A stretch of DNA of 18,661 bases from VAZQ01 sp035552735 (GTDB lineage: Bacteria; Pseudomonadota; Alphaproteobacteria; Rhizobiales; Xanthobacteraceae): positions 1 to 18,661 of the forward strand of contig DASZKX010000294.1 in NCBI GenBank assembly GCA_035552735.1, written 5' to 3'. This document shows positions 8,416-15,799 of this stretch, piece after piece. The translations under genes and the position numbers were made by a program. Each line of letters starts with the position of its first letter. Position 1 is the stretch's first letter. Under the pieces are notes generated by a model that was not told the origin of the DNA, did no database searches, and saw only the letters and a program-made list of their open reading frames with translations.

Positions 8416-9223
8416 CGCCGGATTGCAGCAACGAGCCCTGCCGGCGGGCGCTCTTCAAGAGCTGCAGGAAGGCAAGCACGGCGGCGGAAAAATACAGCGC
8501 ATTGAGCCCCAAAGCCTGCCCCATGAGGTCGGCGCGGAACACATGGTCCATCACCAGTGCCCGCATGCCCTCGAACACATAGGTCGGCGGCAAGGACCAG
8601 GAGACGACCTGCAGCCAGGGCGGCAGCGTCGCCACCGGATAGTAAACGCAGGTGAGCGGCATCAGCACGAACATCAAGGTCCAGGCCAGGCTTTCGGCCC
8701 CCATGCCGTTGCGCAGCAAGACCCCGGACACCAGGATGCCGACCGACCAGCTCGTAAGAATGAGGTTGGCGAAGAACGCCGCCAGCGCCAACCCCATCCC
8801 GTAGATGTTGAACCCGAACAAGACGATCGCGAGCAGCGAGACCGGCACCATGCCGATCGCCAGGCGCACGATGCTCATGATCATCAAGGCGGCCACGAAC
8901 TCGACCGGCCGCAGCGGGCTGATCATCAGATTGCCGAGGTTGCGCGCCCACATCTCCTCGAGAAACGACACCGAGAAGCCGAGCTGGCCGCGGAACAAGA
9001 TGTCCCACAAGAGCACCGCCCCGATGAACATTCCGCCCGCGCGCGCGAAGAAGCCGGCGTTCTGCGAGATGTAGAGCTGCAGGAAACCCCACACGAACAG
9101 CTGCATCGTGGGCCAGTAGATGAGCTCCAGCACGCGCGGCCACGACGAGCGCAAGAGGTACAGATAGCGCAGCACCATCGCGGCCACCCGATGGGGCGCA
9201 AAGGCGAGCGCGCGGGCGCTCAT
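8411..9223 (-). CDS. ABC-2 type exporter permease
   Basis: The 270-residue protein is an inner-membrane permease of the ABC-2 class with about six hydrophobic segments (roughly 33-53, 66-84, 106-133, 137-165, 177-197, 237-257). The early ELIYWPTMQLFVWGF segment and the later YYPVATLPPWL stretch resemble the NodJ/ABC-2 family. The start at 9223 overlaps the stop of the ATPase gene as ATGA (4 bases), which implies translational coupling and one two-subunit exporter. The frame is open further upstream, but only as a shadow of the ATPase gene. The substrate cannot be told from sequence; ABC-2 systems export polysaccharides, lipids or drugs. The stop codon lies inside a repeat copy, so the last few residues may differ from those of orthologues. 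Confidence 0.9.
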   Translation of the reverse strand: MSARALAFAPHRVAAMVLRYLYLLRSSWPRVLELIYWPTMQLFVWGFLQLYISQNAGFFARAGGMFIGAVLLWDILFRGQLGFSVSFLEEMWARNLGNLMISPLRPVEFVAALMIMSIVRLAIGMVPVSLLAIVLFGFNIYGMGLALAAFFANLILTSWSVGILVSGVLLRNGMGAESLAWTLMFVLMPLTCVYYPVATLPPWLQVVSWSLPPTYVFEGMRALVMDHVFRADLMGQALGLNALYFSAAVLAFLQLLKSARRQGSLLQSGE

Positions 9224-9975
9224 TGGGCGGCCTCGCGCGCTTCGCCGCGCCCGCGCGCCACGTCGAGAAAGACCTCCTCGAGCGTCCGGCGGCCATAGCG
9301 GGTCAACAACCGGCCCGGGGCGTCGTCGTCCTCGATGCGGCCGCGCTTCATCATGATGACGCGCTCGCACAGCCGCTCCACCTCGGCCATGTTGTGGGAG
9401 GCGAGCAGCACGGTTGCGCCATGCTGCTCGCGAAAGGACTCGAGGCGCGAGCGTACCCAGTCGGCGGTGTCCGGATCGAGCGAGGCGGTCGGCTCGTCGA
9501 GCAGGAGCACCTCGGGCTGATTGATCAGCGCCTTGGCGAGCGCGACGCGGGTCTTCTGTCCGGCCGAGAGCTTGCCGGTCGGCCGGTCGAGGAATTCGCG
9601 GAGCTCGAGCTGCTCGGCAATGCTGGCGATGCGCTCGCCGAGCGCCTCGACGGCGTAGAGCCGGCCGAACACCTTGAGGTTCTGGCGGACCGTGAGCCGG
9701 TGCGGCATGTCAATATAGGGGCTTTCGAAATTCATCCGGTGCAGCACCTGGTAGCGCTGGCGCGGCATCTCGGCGCCGAGCACCTTCGCGCTCCCGGAGG
9801 TGGGCATGACCAAGCCTAGGATCATCGCGATAGTGGTGGTCTTGCCGGCCCCGTTGCCGCCGAGCAGCCCGGTGACCGAGCCGGGCGCGAGCGTAAACGA
9901 GATGTCGTCGACCGCGCGGGTGGCGCCGTAGACCTTCACCAACTGATCAACCGCGATGGCAGGTTCGACCGGCAC
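9220..9975 (-). CDS. ABC-2 type exporter ATP-binding protein
   Basis: This 251-residue cytoplasmic ATPase powers the overlapping permease. Walker A is GGNGAGKTT (39-47), the signature is LSAGQ (136-140), Walker B is VLLLDEPT (156-163), the D-loop is ASLD (164-167), and the switch His is 194 (ASHNMAEVE). The Q-loop position reads NFESPYIDMP (82-91), with no Gln where one is expected. The start is a GTG at 9975 with GAGTGGA just upstream; the protein begins at the usual distance before the Walker A motif. The gene is divergent from regB, with 263 bases of repeat-rich DNA between them. I infer an operon of ATPase then permease, possibly reading on towards phaZ. Confidence 0.93.
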   Translation of the reverse strand: MPVEPAIAVDQLVKVYGATRAVDDISFTLAPGSVTGLLGGNGAGKTTTIAMILGLVMPTSGSAKVLGAEMPRQRYQVLHRMNFESPYIDMPHRLTVRQNLKVFGRLYAVEALGERIASIAEQLELREFLDRPTGKLSAGQKTRVALAKALINQPEVLLLDEPTASLDPDTADWVRSRLESFREQHGATVLLASHNMAEVERLCERVIMMKRGRIEDDDAPGRLLTRYGRRTLEEVFLDVARGRGEAREAAQ

Positions 9976-9988
9976 GATTCCACTCGGA

Positions 9989-10014
9989 TGCGGGACAGGG
10001 CCGCCAGATGTGAG
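9989..10014 (+). repeat. 26-base direct repeat, left copy
   Basis: This 26-base stretch begins TGCGGGACAGG and ends ATGTGAG. It matches 10132-10157 at 22 of 26 positions in the same orientation. The two copies bracket the long hairpin element. It lies 13 bases upstream of the ATPase start codon, so it would fall in the leader or promoter of the exporter operon. Confidence 0.65.
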
Positions 10015-10026
10015 TCCCGGGCGCGT

Positions 10027-10123
10027 ATCGTAGGGCGCAATCGCTTTATTGCGCCGCTTGGCGAGGCTGAATTGCGCCGCCGGGCGAGGCTGATGGCGAA
10101 ATAAAGCGATTGCGCCCTACGAT
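10027..10123. repeat. 97-base hairpin element with 24-base perfect arms
   Basis: Bases 10027-10050 (starting ATCGTAGGGCGCAATCGC) are the exact reverse complement of 10100-10123. Past one mismatch, four more pairs form (10052-10055 with 10095-10098). The interior holds two near-identical 23-base units (10051-10073 and 10074-10096, both containing GGCGAGGCTGA). A long cruciform or RNA hairpin is possible. The element contains no gene and resembles REP or MITE-type palindromic repeats. It sits between the divergent ABC exporter and regB promoters. Confidence 0.8.
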
Positions 10124-10131
10124 CACAACAC

Positions 10132-10157
10132 TGCCGGACAGGCTCGCCACATGTGAG
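10132..10157 (+). repeat. 26-base direct repeat, right copy
   Basis: This is the right-hand partner of 9989-10014 (22 of 26 identical), starting TGCCGGACAGG and ending ATGTGAG. It starts 9 bases after the hairpin element and ends 81 bases before the regB start. It may be half of a duplicated regulatory segment split by the hairpin element. Confidence 0.65.
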
Positions 10158-10238
10158 CCCGCGCGGCGCCCGGCGCAAGCCCTCTTTGGTCCGGCCCGCC
10201 AGGTTGAGCGCGCCGCCCGAACCACTAGATTGGGCTCC

Positions 10239-11558
10239 ATGTCGGAGCAAGATCGCATTCAGGCTTTTCACGCGGGGCGCAACGTGCGCCTCGACACATT
10301 GGTGCGGCTGCGCTGGCTCGCCGTGATCGGCCAGACCACGGCCGTGCTGGTGGTCTATCTCGGGCTCGATTTCGAGCTGCCGATCTGGGCCTGTCTGGCC
10401 GTGATCGGGCTCGCCGCCTGGCTCAACGTGGCCTTGCGCCTGCGCTTCCGCATGACGCGGCGGGTAGAGCCCGACCGCGCCGCCTGGCTGCTCGCCTTCG
10501 ACATCGCCGAATTGGCGATCCTCCTGTTCCTTACCGGCGGGCTCGAGAACCCGTTCGCGTTCCTGTTTCTCGGGCCCGTGCTCTTGTCGGCGACTGCGCT
10601 GCCGCCGCGGCTGACCTTGATGCTGGGCGGATTCGCGGCGGCCTGCGCCACGGTGCTGATCTTCGTGCACTATCCGTTGCCCTGGGACGTCGATCAGCCG
10701 CTCGAGCTGCCGCCGATCTACACGATGGGAGTCTGGCTCTCGCTGTTGCTGGCGATCGGCTTCATCGGCGCCTATGCGTGGCAACTCACCGAGGAGGCCC
10801 GCCTGCTCGCCGATGCGCTCGCCGCCACCGAGCTCGTGCTGGCGCGCGAGCAGCACCTCTCGCAGCTCGACGGGCTCGCCGCCGCCGCGGCCCACGAGCT
10901 CGGCACGCCCTTGTCCACCATCACGGTCATCGCCACCGAGATCGAGCGCGAGATGGCACCCGATTCCCCCCATGCGGACGACGTGAAGCTCTTGCGCGAG
11001 CAGGCGCAACGCTGCCGCGGCATCCTCGGCAAGCTCACGCAGCTGTCCTCGAGCGCCGAGCCCTTCGATCGCATGCCGTTGTCCGCGCTCATCGAGGAGA
11101 CCGTGGCGCCGCACCGCAATTTCGGGGTGGCCATCAATGCGACGCTGGTTGCCAACGATGCGGCCGAGCCGATCGGCCGGCGCAATCCGGTCATTCTCTA
11201 TGGGTTGGGCAATCTGCTGGAGAATGCCGTCGATTTCGCCCGCGAGCGGGTCGAGGTCACCGCCGAATGGAGCGCGCAGGAGATCACCTTGACGATCAAC
11301 GACGATGGGCCGGGATTCGCGCCCGAGATCATGGACCGGATCGGCGAGCCTTATGTGACCGGCCGGCGCAACCTGCGCCATAGCGTCGATGTGGAGGCGG
11401 GCGGGCTCGGGCTCGGCCTGTTCATCGCCAAGACCCTGCTGGAACGCTCGGGCGCGAAGCTCATTTTCGCCAATCGGGCGGCGCCGGCGCAGGGGGCCTC
11501 GGTGCGGGTGCGCTGGGCCCGCGTTGATTTCGAGGAAAGCCCGGTCCCGCTGTTGTGA
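10239..11558 (+). CDS. regB: Redox-sensing histidine kinase RegB/ActS/PrrB
   Basis: RegB is an inner-membrane kinase that senses the quinone pool and cytoplasmic redox state and phosphorylates RegA. The 439-residue protein has about six membrane segments in residues 26-181. The quinone-site motif GGxxNPF is present as GGLENPF (100-106). The H-box reads AAAHELGTPL with phospho-acceptor His219. The conserved redox Cys of the family is Cys259 in QRCRGIL. The N-box (GNLLENAVDFA, from about 324), DDGPGF (355-360) and GGLGLGLFIAK (388-398) complete the ATPase domain. The ATG at 10239 fits the family start; the frame is open from 10110 but overlaps repeat DNA. The cognate regulator follows 229 bases downstream. 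All functional residues appear intact. The Rhizobiales names are ActS or RegS. Confidence 0.95.
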   Translation: MSEQDRIQAFHAGRNVRLDTLVRLRWLAVIGQTTAVLVVYLGLDFELPIWACLAVIGLAAWLNVALRLRFRMTRRVEPDRAAWLLAFDIAELAILLFLTGGLENPFAFLFLGPVLLSATALPPRLTLMLGGFAAACATVLIFVHYPLPWDVDQPLELPPIYTMGVWLSLLLAIGFIGAYAWQLTEEARLLADALAATELVLAREQHLSQLDGLAAAAAHELGTPLSTITVIATEIEREMAPDSPHADDVKLLREQAQRCRGILGKLTQLSSSAEPFDRMPLSALIEETVAPHRNFGVAINATLVANDAAEPIGRRNPVILYGLGNLLENAVDFARERVEVTAEWSAQEITLTINDDGPGFAPEIMDRIGEPYVTGRRNLRHSVDVEAGGLGLGLFIAKTLLERSGAKLIFANRAAPAQGASVRVRWARVDFEESPVPLL

Positions 11559-11562
11559 GCGC

Positions 11563-11584
11563 GACGCCCGCAGCAGCGGGCGTC
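11563..11584 (+). terminator. Perfect 9-bp hairpin just after regB
   Basis: GACGCCCGC (11563-11571) pairs perfectly with GCGGGCGTC (11576-11584) around the loop AGCA, starting 4 bases after the regB stop. No T tract follows, so it is not a canonical intrinsic terminator. It may attenuate read-through into regA or protect the 3' end of regB mRNA. Confidence 0.5.
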
Positions 11585-11653
11585 CCGGGAGCCATTGGGT
11601 TCGGCTCCGACTGATTGCCAAGAGTTTATCTTAACCGGTGTTGTGGGTTGCGT

Positions 11654-11682
11654 TTGACGAAATATATATGTTGAACATGTAG
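11654..11682 (+). promoter_or_regulatory. Possible regA promoter
   Basis: TTGACG at 11654-11659 matches a -35 element. With a 17-base spacer, the -10 position falls at 11677-11682 (ATGTAG), a poor match; the spacer contains an AT-rich ATATATAT stretch. It would give a leader of about 100 bases before regA. The hairpin after regB makes a separate regA promoter plausible, but this assignment rests on the -35 alone. Confidence 0.28.
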
Positions 11683-11687
11683 GGAAC
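11673..11687 (+). promoter_or_regulatory. GAAC-N7-GAAC, LexA-box-like motif
   Basis: GAAC at 11673-11676 and GAAC at 11684-11687 are separated by exactly 7 bases. Read on the other strand this is GTTC-N7-GTTC, the LexA operator described for alphaproteobacteria. The first half-site also lies in a perfect palindrome ATGTT-G-AACAT (11669-11679). It overlaps the -10 position of the possible regA promoter. A chance match somewhere in a window this size is not unlikely, so only its position gives it weight. Confidence 0.35.
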
Positions 11688-11787
11688 AGATCAGATCGAC
11701 GGCCGCAGCGAATGGGCCCGGCCGGTCGGGTGAAAGAGCTTAGAGAGAGTTCAACAAAGAGCGAGAAAAGTGCTATTGGAGGAATCG

Positions 11788-12348
11788 ATGGCCATGGCCG
11801 AAAGCCACGCTCCGGGGATCGCGGGCGAGCGAACCCTGCTGATCGTCGAGGACGACAAGTCGTTTCTGCAGCGGCTCGCCCGTGCCATGGAGGGCCGGGG
11901 TTTCACCGTCACCACGGCAGAGTCGATTGCCGAGGGATTGGCCTGCCTGGAGACGGCATCGCCAGCCTTCGCGGTGGTCGACATGCGATTGGCCGACGGC
12001 AATGGCCTCGAGGTGATCTCCGCGCTCAAGCGCCGCCGACCCGACGCGCGCGCCATCATCCTCACCGGCTACGGCAATATCGCGACCGCGGTGAACGCCG
12101 TGAAGATGGGCGCGGTCGACTACTTGGCCAAGCCGGTCGACGCCAATGACGTGGTGGCGGCCTTGCTGGCCTACGACGGGGCGACCGCTGAGCCGCCCGA
12201 GCACCCGATGTCGGCCGACCGCGTGCGCTGGGAGCACATCCAGCGCATCTACGAGTTGTGCAGTCGCAACGTCTCGGAGACGGCGCGCCGGCTCAACATG
12301 CACCGGCGCACCTTGCAGCGGATCCTGGCCAAGCGCGCGCCGAAGTGA
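11788..12348 (+). CDS. regA: Redox response regulator RegA/ActR/PrrA
   Basis: RegA is the cytoplasmic partner of RegB and a global transcription factor for respiration, carbon and nitrogen metabolism under low oxygen. The 186-residue protein has a receiver domain with acidic pocket Glu21-Asp22-Asp23, phospho-acceptor Asp65 (VVDMRLADGNG), Thr93 and Lys115. A short Pro-containing linker (133-141) leads to a Fis-type helix-turn-helix, ETARRLNMHRRTLQRIL (164-180), which is highly characteristic of RegA. The ATG at 11788 is chosen because GGAGGA (11778-11783) lies 4-5 bases upstream; an in-frame GTG at 11770 would bury that site inside the gene. Length is normal for the family. Upstream are a LexA-like motif and the regB hairpin, so regA may be transcribed both with regB and on its own. 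Confidence 0.96.
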   Translation: MAMAESHAPGIAGERTLLIVEDDKSFLQRLARAMEGRGFTVTTAESIAEGLACLETASPAFAVVDMRLADGNGLEVISALKRRRPDARAIILTGYGNIATAVNAVKMGAVDYLAKPVDANDVVAALLAYDGATAEPPEHPMSADRVRWEHIQRIYELCSRNVSETARRLNMHRRTLQRILAKRAPK

Positions 12349-12392
12349 GCCCAATCGGGACCGGCCTCACGGGACCGCGCGCATAAACCGTT

Positions 12393-14030
12393 TCAACGGA
12401 AGATATTCGGGATGTTGGCGAACGGGGCCGGCCGCACCGGAGCCGGCGCTGGCGCCGGTTTCCTCGCCACCTTGGGCTTGGTCTCGTCGGGCGCACCATC
12501 CACCTCGAGCCGCTGATAGACCGAGGCGGTGCCGGGCGCCGGCGCTGCGGGCTTTGCAGTCTTCGGTTGCGCCGTACCGCCCGCTGCTGCCGCCGGACCT
12601 GGGCTCGCGCTTGCGGTTGCGGGTGGGGACGGCGAAATAGGCTCGGTCGTGACGGTGGCGGCGCTCCCGCGCGGCCAGTTGAAATCATCGGCCCGACCGG
12701 TCGGCGCCGCGATCGGCTCGCCCTTGATGAGGACGCGCGTCGTCAACGGATCCGGGTTGGCGGCTCGCGTGGCCGGGCGCGCGCCGCCCAAAAGCTCGTC
12801 GGCGGTGGCACCGGTCGTCGACACGGTCAGCGGCACGACCGGGCCGACCAATGGGCGCGCAGACGGTCCGCCCGCCTTGGCGCCCGCCGGACCCGTCTCG
12901 AGGGTCGAAGGCAGCGCCACCGGAACGGCGCGATTGGCCTCGCTGCGGTCGATCTCCCGCTCCACGTAATGGGCGAGCTTGCGGGCGCCGGCCTTGGTGA
13001 AATAGATGCCGTCGGCGCTGCGCAGGCGGCGAATCTGGCCCTCGAAATCCGGACCTTGCGGGGAGTAGCGGCCCTGCTCGTCGACAAAGCCGTCCCAGAT
13101 GTCGACAAAGACGATTCCCGCCTTCTCGGCACGGGCCCGATAGAGCTCGTTGAGATAGGAGGATTCCGATGTCGCCTTGGGGCCGCGTTGTGCCGGCAGG
13201 CCGACCCAGAACACCGGCACGCCGCCGCTCTTCAAGGCCGCGATGGTCGCATCGATCCGCTTGATATAGGCGGCTTCCCACTGGTCGGTATGGAACTCGA
13301 ACGGCCCGGTGGGGCTGGTGTTGCGGCCACCCTCCGCGGCGATGAGCGGCGTTTGATCCGGATTCTCCGCATCCGGCACATCCTCGGTCGGCGCCGGCGC
13401 GGTCTCGCCGGGCGGCTGCGCCGCAGGGGCGGCTCCCGGCTTGCCCGGGGCCGGTGCGGCGCGCGCCGCCGGCGCACGCTCGCGGATCGACTGATGATCA
13501 TTGGTTCCGACCATCATCACGATGAACTTCGGCTTTTCGGCCGCGATGATCTCGCGCGCGGTTTGCGCCCAGTCCACATCGCGTTTGGCATCGTAGCGGA
13601 TCAGGCCCGAGCCGGTGCGGTGCTTGCGCACGATGCCGATCTCGGGCCGTTCCGAGAACGCGTCTTCGAGCCCGTAGGCGAGCCAATCGGCCATCGCATC
13701 GCCCATGACCACGACCGAGGTGGTGGGCGCCGTATCGGATTTGCGCGCCTGCGGCGATGGGGCATGGGAATTGTCCGCAGGCGCGGACGGGCGCGGAATA
13801 TCCTGCGGGCCGAAGAAGCCGCCGAACGGATTGTACTGCTGCTGCTGTTGAAACTGCGGCTGTTGCTGAATCGGAGCCGGCGGCCGCCGCGGCGCACCGA
13901 ACGGCGACCAGAATTGCGCCTGGGCGGGCACCAGCAACGCGATCGTCAGACAGGCGGCCGCAACCATCTGGGTCGCGCCCAGCAGCACGGCGCCGATGCC
14001 CCACCGCCCTGATTTGTCCTGCACACCCAT
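12393..14030 (-). CDS. DUF459-type SGNH-fold periplasmic protein, probable pseudoenzyme
   Basis: The 545-residue protein belongs to the DUF459 branch of the SGNH/GDSL hydrolase fold, found in many Rhizobiales. A signal peptide covers about 1-38 (ALLVPAQA, then Q39). A Gln/Pro-rich segment (about 48-66) follows. The SGNH domain begins with VVVMGDAMADW (106-116). The usual GDS nucleophile is therefore GDA, with Ala112 in place of Ser. Block III GTND is present at 175-178. The last block reads DGIYFTKAG (340-348), with Tyr343 where the catalytic His of DxxH is expected. An Ala/Pro-rich insertion of about 50 residues (186-238) interrupts the domain. The C-terminal 170 residues are Ala/Pro/Thr-rich and probably disordered. 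The start at 14030 gives the clean signal peptide; the frame is open to 14153. The role is unknown; the neighbouring transglycosylase suggests cell-wall association. Confidence 0.85.
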   Translation of the reverse strand: MGVQDKSGRWGIGAVLLGATQMVAAACLTIALLVPAQAQFWSPFGAPRRPPAPIQQQPQFQQQQQYNPFGGFFGPQDIPRPSAPADNSHAPSPQARKSDTAPTTSVVVMGDAMADWLAYGLEDAFSERPEIGIVRKHRTGSGLIRYDAKRDVDWAQTAREIIAAEKPKFIVMMVGTNDHQSIRERAPAARAAPAPGKPGAAPAAQPPGETAPAPTEDVPDAENPDQTPLIAAEGGRNTSPTGPFEFHTDQWEAAYIKRIDATIAALKSGGVPVFWVGLPAQRGPKATSESSYLNELYRARAEKAGIVFVDIWDGFVDEQGRYSPQGPDFEGQIRRLRSADGIYFTKAGARKLAHYVEREIDRSEANRAVPVALPSTLETGPAGAKAGGPSARPLVGPVVPLTVSTTGATADELLGGARPATRAANPDPLTTRVLIKGEPIAAPTGRADDFNWPRGSAATVTTEPISPSPPATASASPGPAAAAGGTAQPKTAKPAAPAPGTASVYQRLEVDGAPDETKPKVARKPAPAPAPVRPAPFANIPNIFR

Positions 14031-14230
14031 GATCCGGCCGCTCGATCGCCCTTGCGTTGCGCGAATAATGCCGATTCGCGGATCAAAATCGCCGTTAAAG
14101 GCCATGTCGCAATGGGCCGGCGCAACGGCGCAACGCCCACCTTCACCCCGCAATAGTACGACAAAAATGTCAACTTGAAGATGGACCGAACGTAACCAGT
14201 TTGCGCGGCCGATCTGTCAAAATCGAGGTT

Positions 14231-15616
14231 TCAAGGACGGCGCAGCCGATCCAGGATGGCCGCCGACGCAAAACCGTCGGGGACGAAGCCGATCTGGGCC
14301 TGGAACTGGCGCAATGCGGCGCGGGTGCGGCCGCCGAGCTGACCATCCGGGCTGCCGACATCGAAGCCGTGACTGGCCAATTGCTGCTGCAGCTCGAGAC
14401 GCTCATCGCGCGTCAGCACGCGCTCATAGCGCGGCCATGGCTGCACCAGCGGTTCGCTGCCGCGCAGCCGGTCGGCCAGATATCCGATCGCCAGCGCATA
14501 AGCCTCGGACGGGTTGTACTTCATGATGACGCGGAAGTTCTGCAGCATCAGGAAGCCCGGACCCTGCGCACCCGCCGGCACCAGCAGATAGGCGCGATCG
14601 TCCAGGCGCGGAAAGGCCTTGCCGCCCGGGCGGCCGATGCCGGCCCGCATCCATTCCTGCATGGTCATGAGGCGGGCGCGATCGGCCAGCATGAAGTTGA
14701 AGCGCTCCGGCACCACGACCTCGTAACCCCAGGTCTGGCCGGTCGCCCAGCCGTCCTTCTTCAGATTGTTGGCGGTCGAAGCGATCAGATCCGGGATCGA
14801 ATCGACCACGTCGCGGCGGCCGTCGCCGTCGAAATCAACCGCGTATTTCTTGAAGCTCGTGGGCATGAATTGGGTCGGGCCGAATGCGCCAGCCCACGAT
14901 CCCTGCAGGTGCGCCGCATCGACGTCGCCATGGGCGAGAATTTCGAGCGCAGAGAGAAATTCCTCGCGGAAATAATCCTGCCGGCGGCCAATGCAGGCGA
15001 GCGTCGCGGTCGAGCGGACCACCGGGCGCTGGCCGCCTTGCGTGCCATAGTTGGATTCGACGCCCCAGATCGCGGTGATCACGTGGCGATCGACCCCATA
15101 GGCCTTCTCGACCGCATCGAAGATCGCACGATGCTGGGCCAGGATGGTGCGGCCGTTCTTGATGCGATCGTCGCTCACCAGCAGATCCAGATAGTCCCAG
15201 ATCGCCTTGGTGAATTCCGGCTGGGCATCGAGCAGATCCATGATGCGCAGGTCGGGCGTGAGCGCGGCGGTTTGGGCATCGAATACGGCCCGCGGAACCC
15301 CGCGCCGCGCCGCCTCCGGCCACAGACCCTCGAGGCAGGCGTGGAAATCCGCCGCCGCCGCCCGGATGGCGTCGGCGGTCATCAGCGGATGTCCGGACGA
15401 GCCGGATTCCCCACTCCACTCGGGTGGACTGCCGGGCGCCGCGGACGCCGGCGGCAAGGGCGCCGAAGGGGCGATCGACCCGGTGGTGAGGCCCGGAATC
15501 TTGAACGGAAACCAGCCCCCGCTGTCGGCGGCCTGCGCCAGCACCTGGCCCGTCATGGCGAGCGCGATCGCCGCAGCCGCGCCGAGCCGAGCCGTGGAGC
15601 TGAACAATCTCGTCAT
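14231..15616 (-). CDS. MltB-family lytic murein transglycosylase with PG-binding domain
   Basis: This exported enzyme cleaves the glycan strands of peptidoglycan to form 1,6-anhydro-muramic ends (glycoside hydrolase family 103). The protein has 461 residues. A signal peptide (about 1-28, ending VLAQA) and a Pro/Ser-rich linker (about 46-77) precede the catalytic domain (about 80-390). The catalytic Glu187 is in WGVESNYGT, and GAFGPTQFMP (243-252) is the typical second motif. The C-terminal 60 residues (from about 403, with DGQLGGRTRAALRQFQ) form a peptidoglycan-binding type 1 domain. No lipobox Cys is seen, so it is probably soluble in the periplasm. It lies upstream of the DUF459 gene on the same strand, 200 bases away, and is divergent from galU across 246 bases. 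Confidence 0.92.
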   Translation of the reverse strand: MTRLFSSTARLGAAAAIALAMTGQVLAQAADSGGWFPFKIPGLTTGSIAPSAPLPPASAAPGSPPEWSGESGSSGHPLMTADAIRAAAADFHACLEGLWPEAARRGVPRAVFDAQTAALTPDLRIMDLLDAQPEFTKAIWDYLDLLVSDDRIKNGRTILAQHRAIFDAVEKAYGVDRHVITAIWGVESNYGTQGGQRPVVRSTATLACIGRRQDYFREEFLSALEILAHGDVDAAHLQGSWAGAFGPTQFMPTSFKKYAVDFDGDGRRDVVDSIPDLIASTANNLKKDGWATGQTWGYEVVVPERFNFMLADRARLMTMQEWMRAGIGRPGGKAFPRLDDRAYLLVPAGAQGPGFLMLQNFRVIMKYNPSEAYALAIGYLADRLRGSEPLVQPWPRYERVLTRDERLELQQQLASHGFDVGSPDGQLGGRTRAALRQFQAQIGFVPDGFASAAILDRLRRP

Positions 15617-15776
15617 GTCTCTGCCTTAGGAGTCATTCCGGGCAACCGAGATGCTTGGATTGCGCCGGACCATACTACCAGATCGGGAATTGTGGGCGCT
15701 ATCGTGCATTCATTCTCGCCAAAGCGATGGACGAAGTGCCGCCAATTGCGCCTCGCTTTTCCCGACGGCGATTATA

Positions 15777-15799
15777 TATGGTCACCATACCGTTAACGG
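15777..15799. promoter_or_regulatory. Two adjacent palindromes upstream of galU
   Basis: TATGGTCACCATA (15777-15789, 6-bp arms around one base) abuts CCGTTAACGG (15790-15799, fully self-complementary). They lie 64-86 bases before the galU ATG, in the divergent region shared with the transglycosylase gene and next to AT-rich sequence that could hold a promoter. Such sites commonly bind dimeric regulators, but no known regulator is assigned. TTAA-N6-TTAA at 15793-15806 is one base short of the CtrA spacing. Confidence 0.35.

Noticed and set aside
12567..14012. 481-codon plus-strand frame opposite the DUF459 gene
   Set aside because: Arg/Gly-rich antisense shadow; the minus-strand gene has a signal peptide and family blocks.
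14160..14215. TTGACA boxes on the minus strand upstream of the DUF459 gene as a promoter
   Set aside because: Two TTGACA hexamers are present, but neither has an acceptable -10 at 16-18 bases, so I did not list a promoter.
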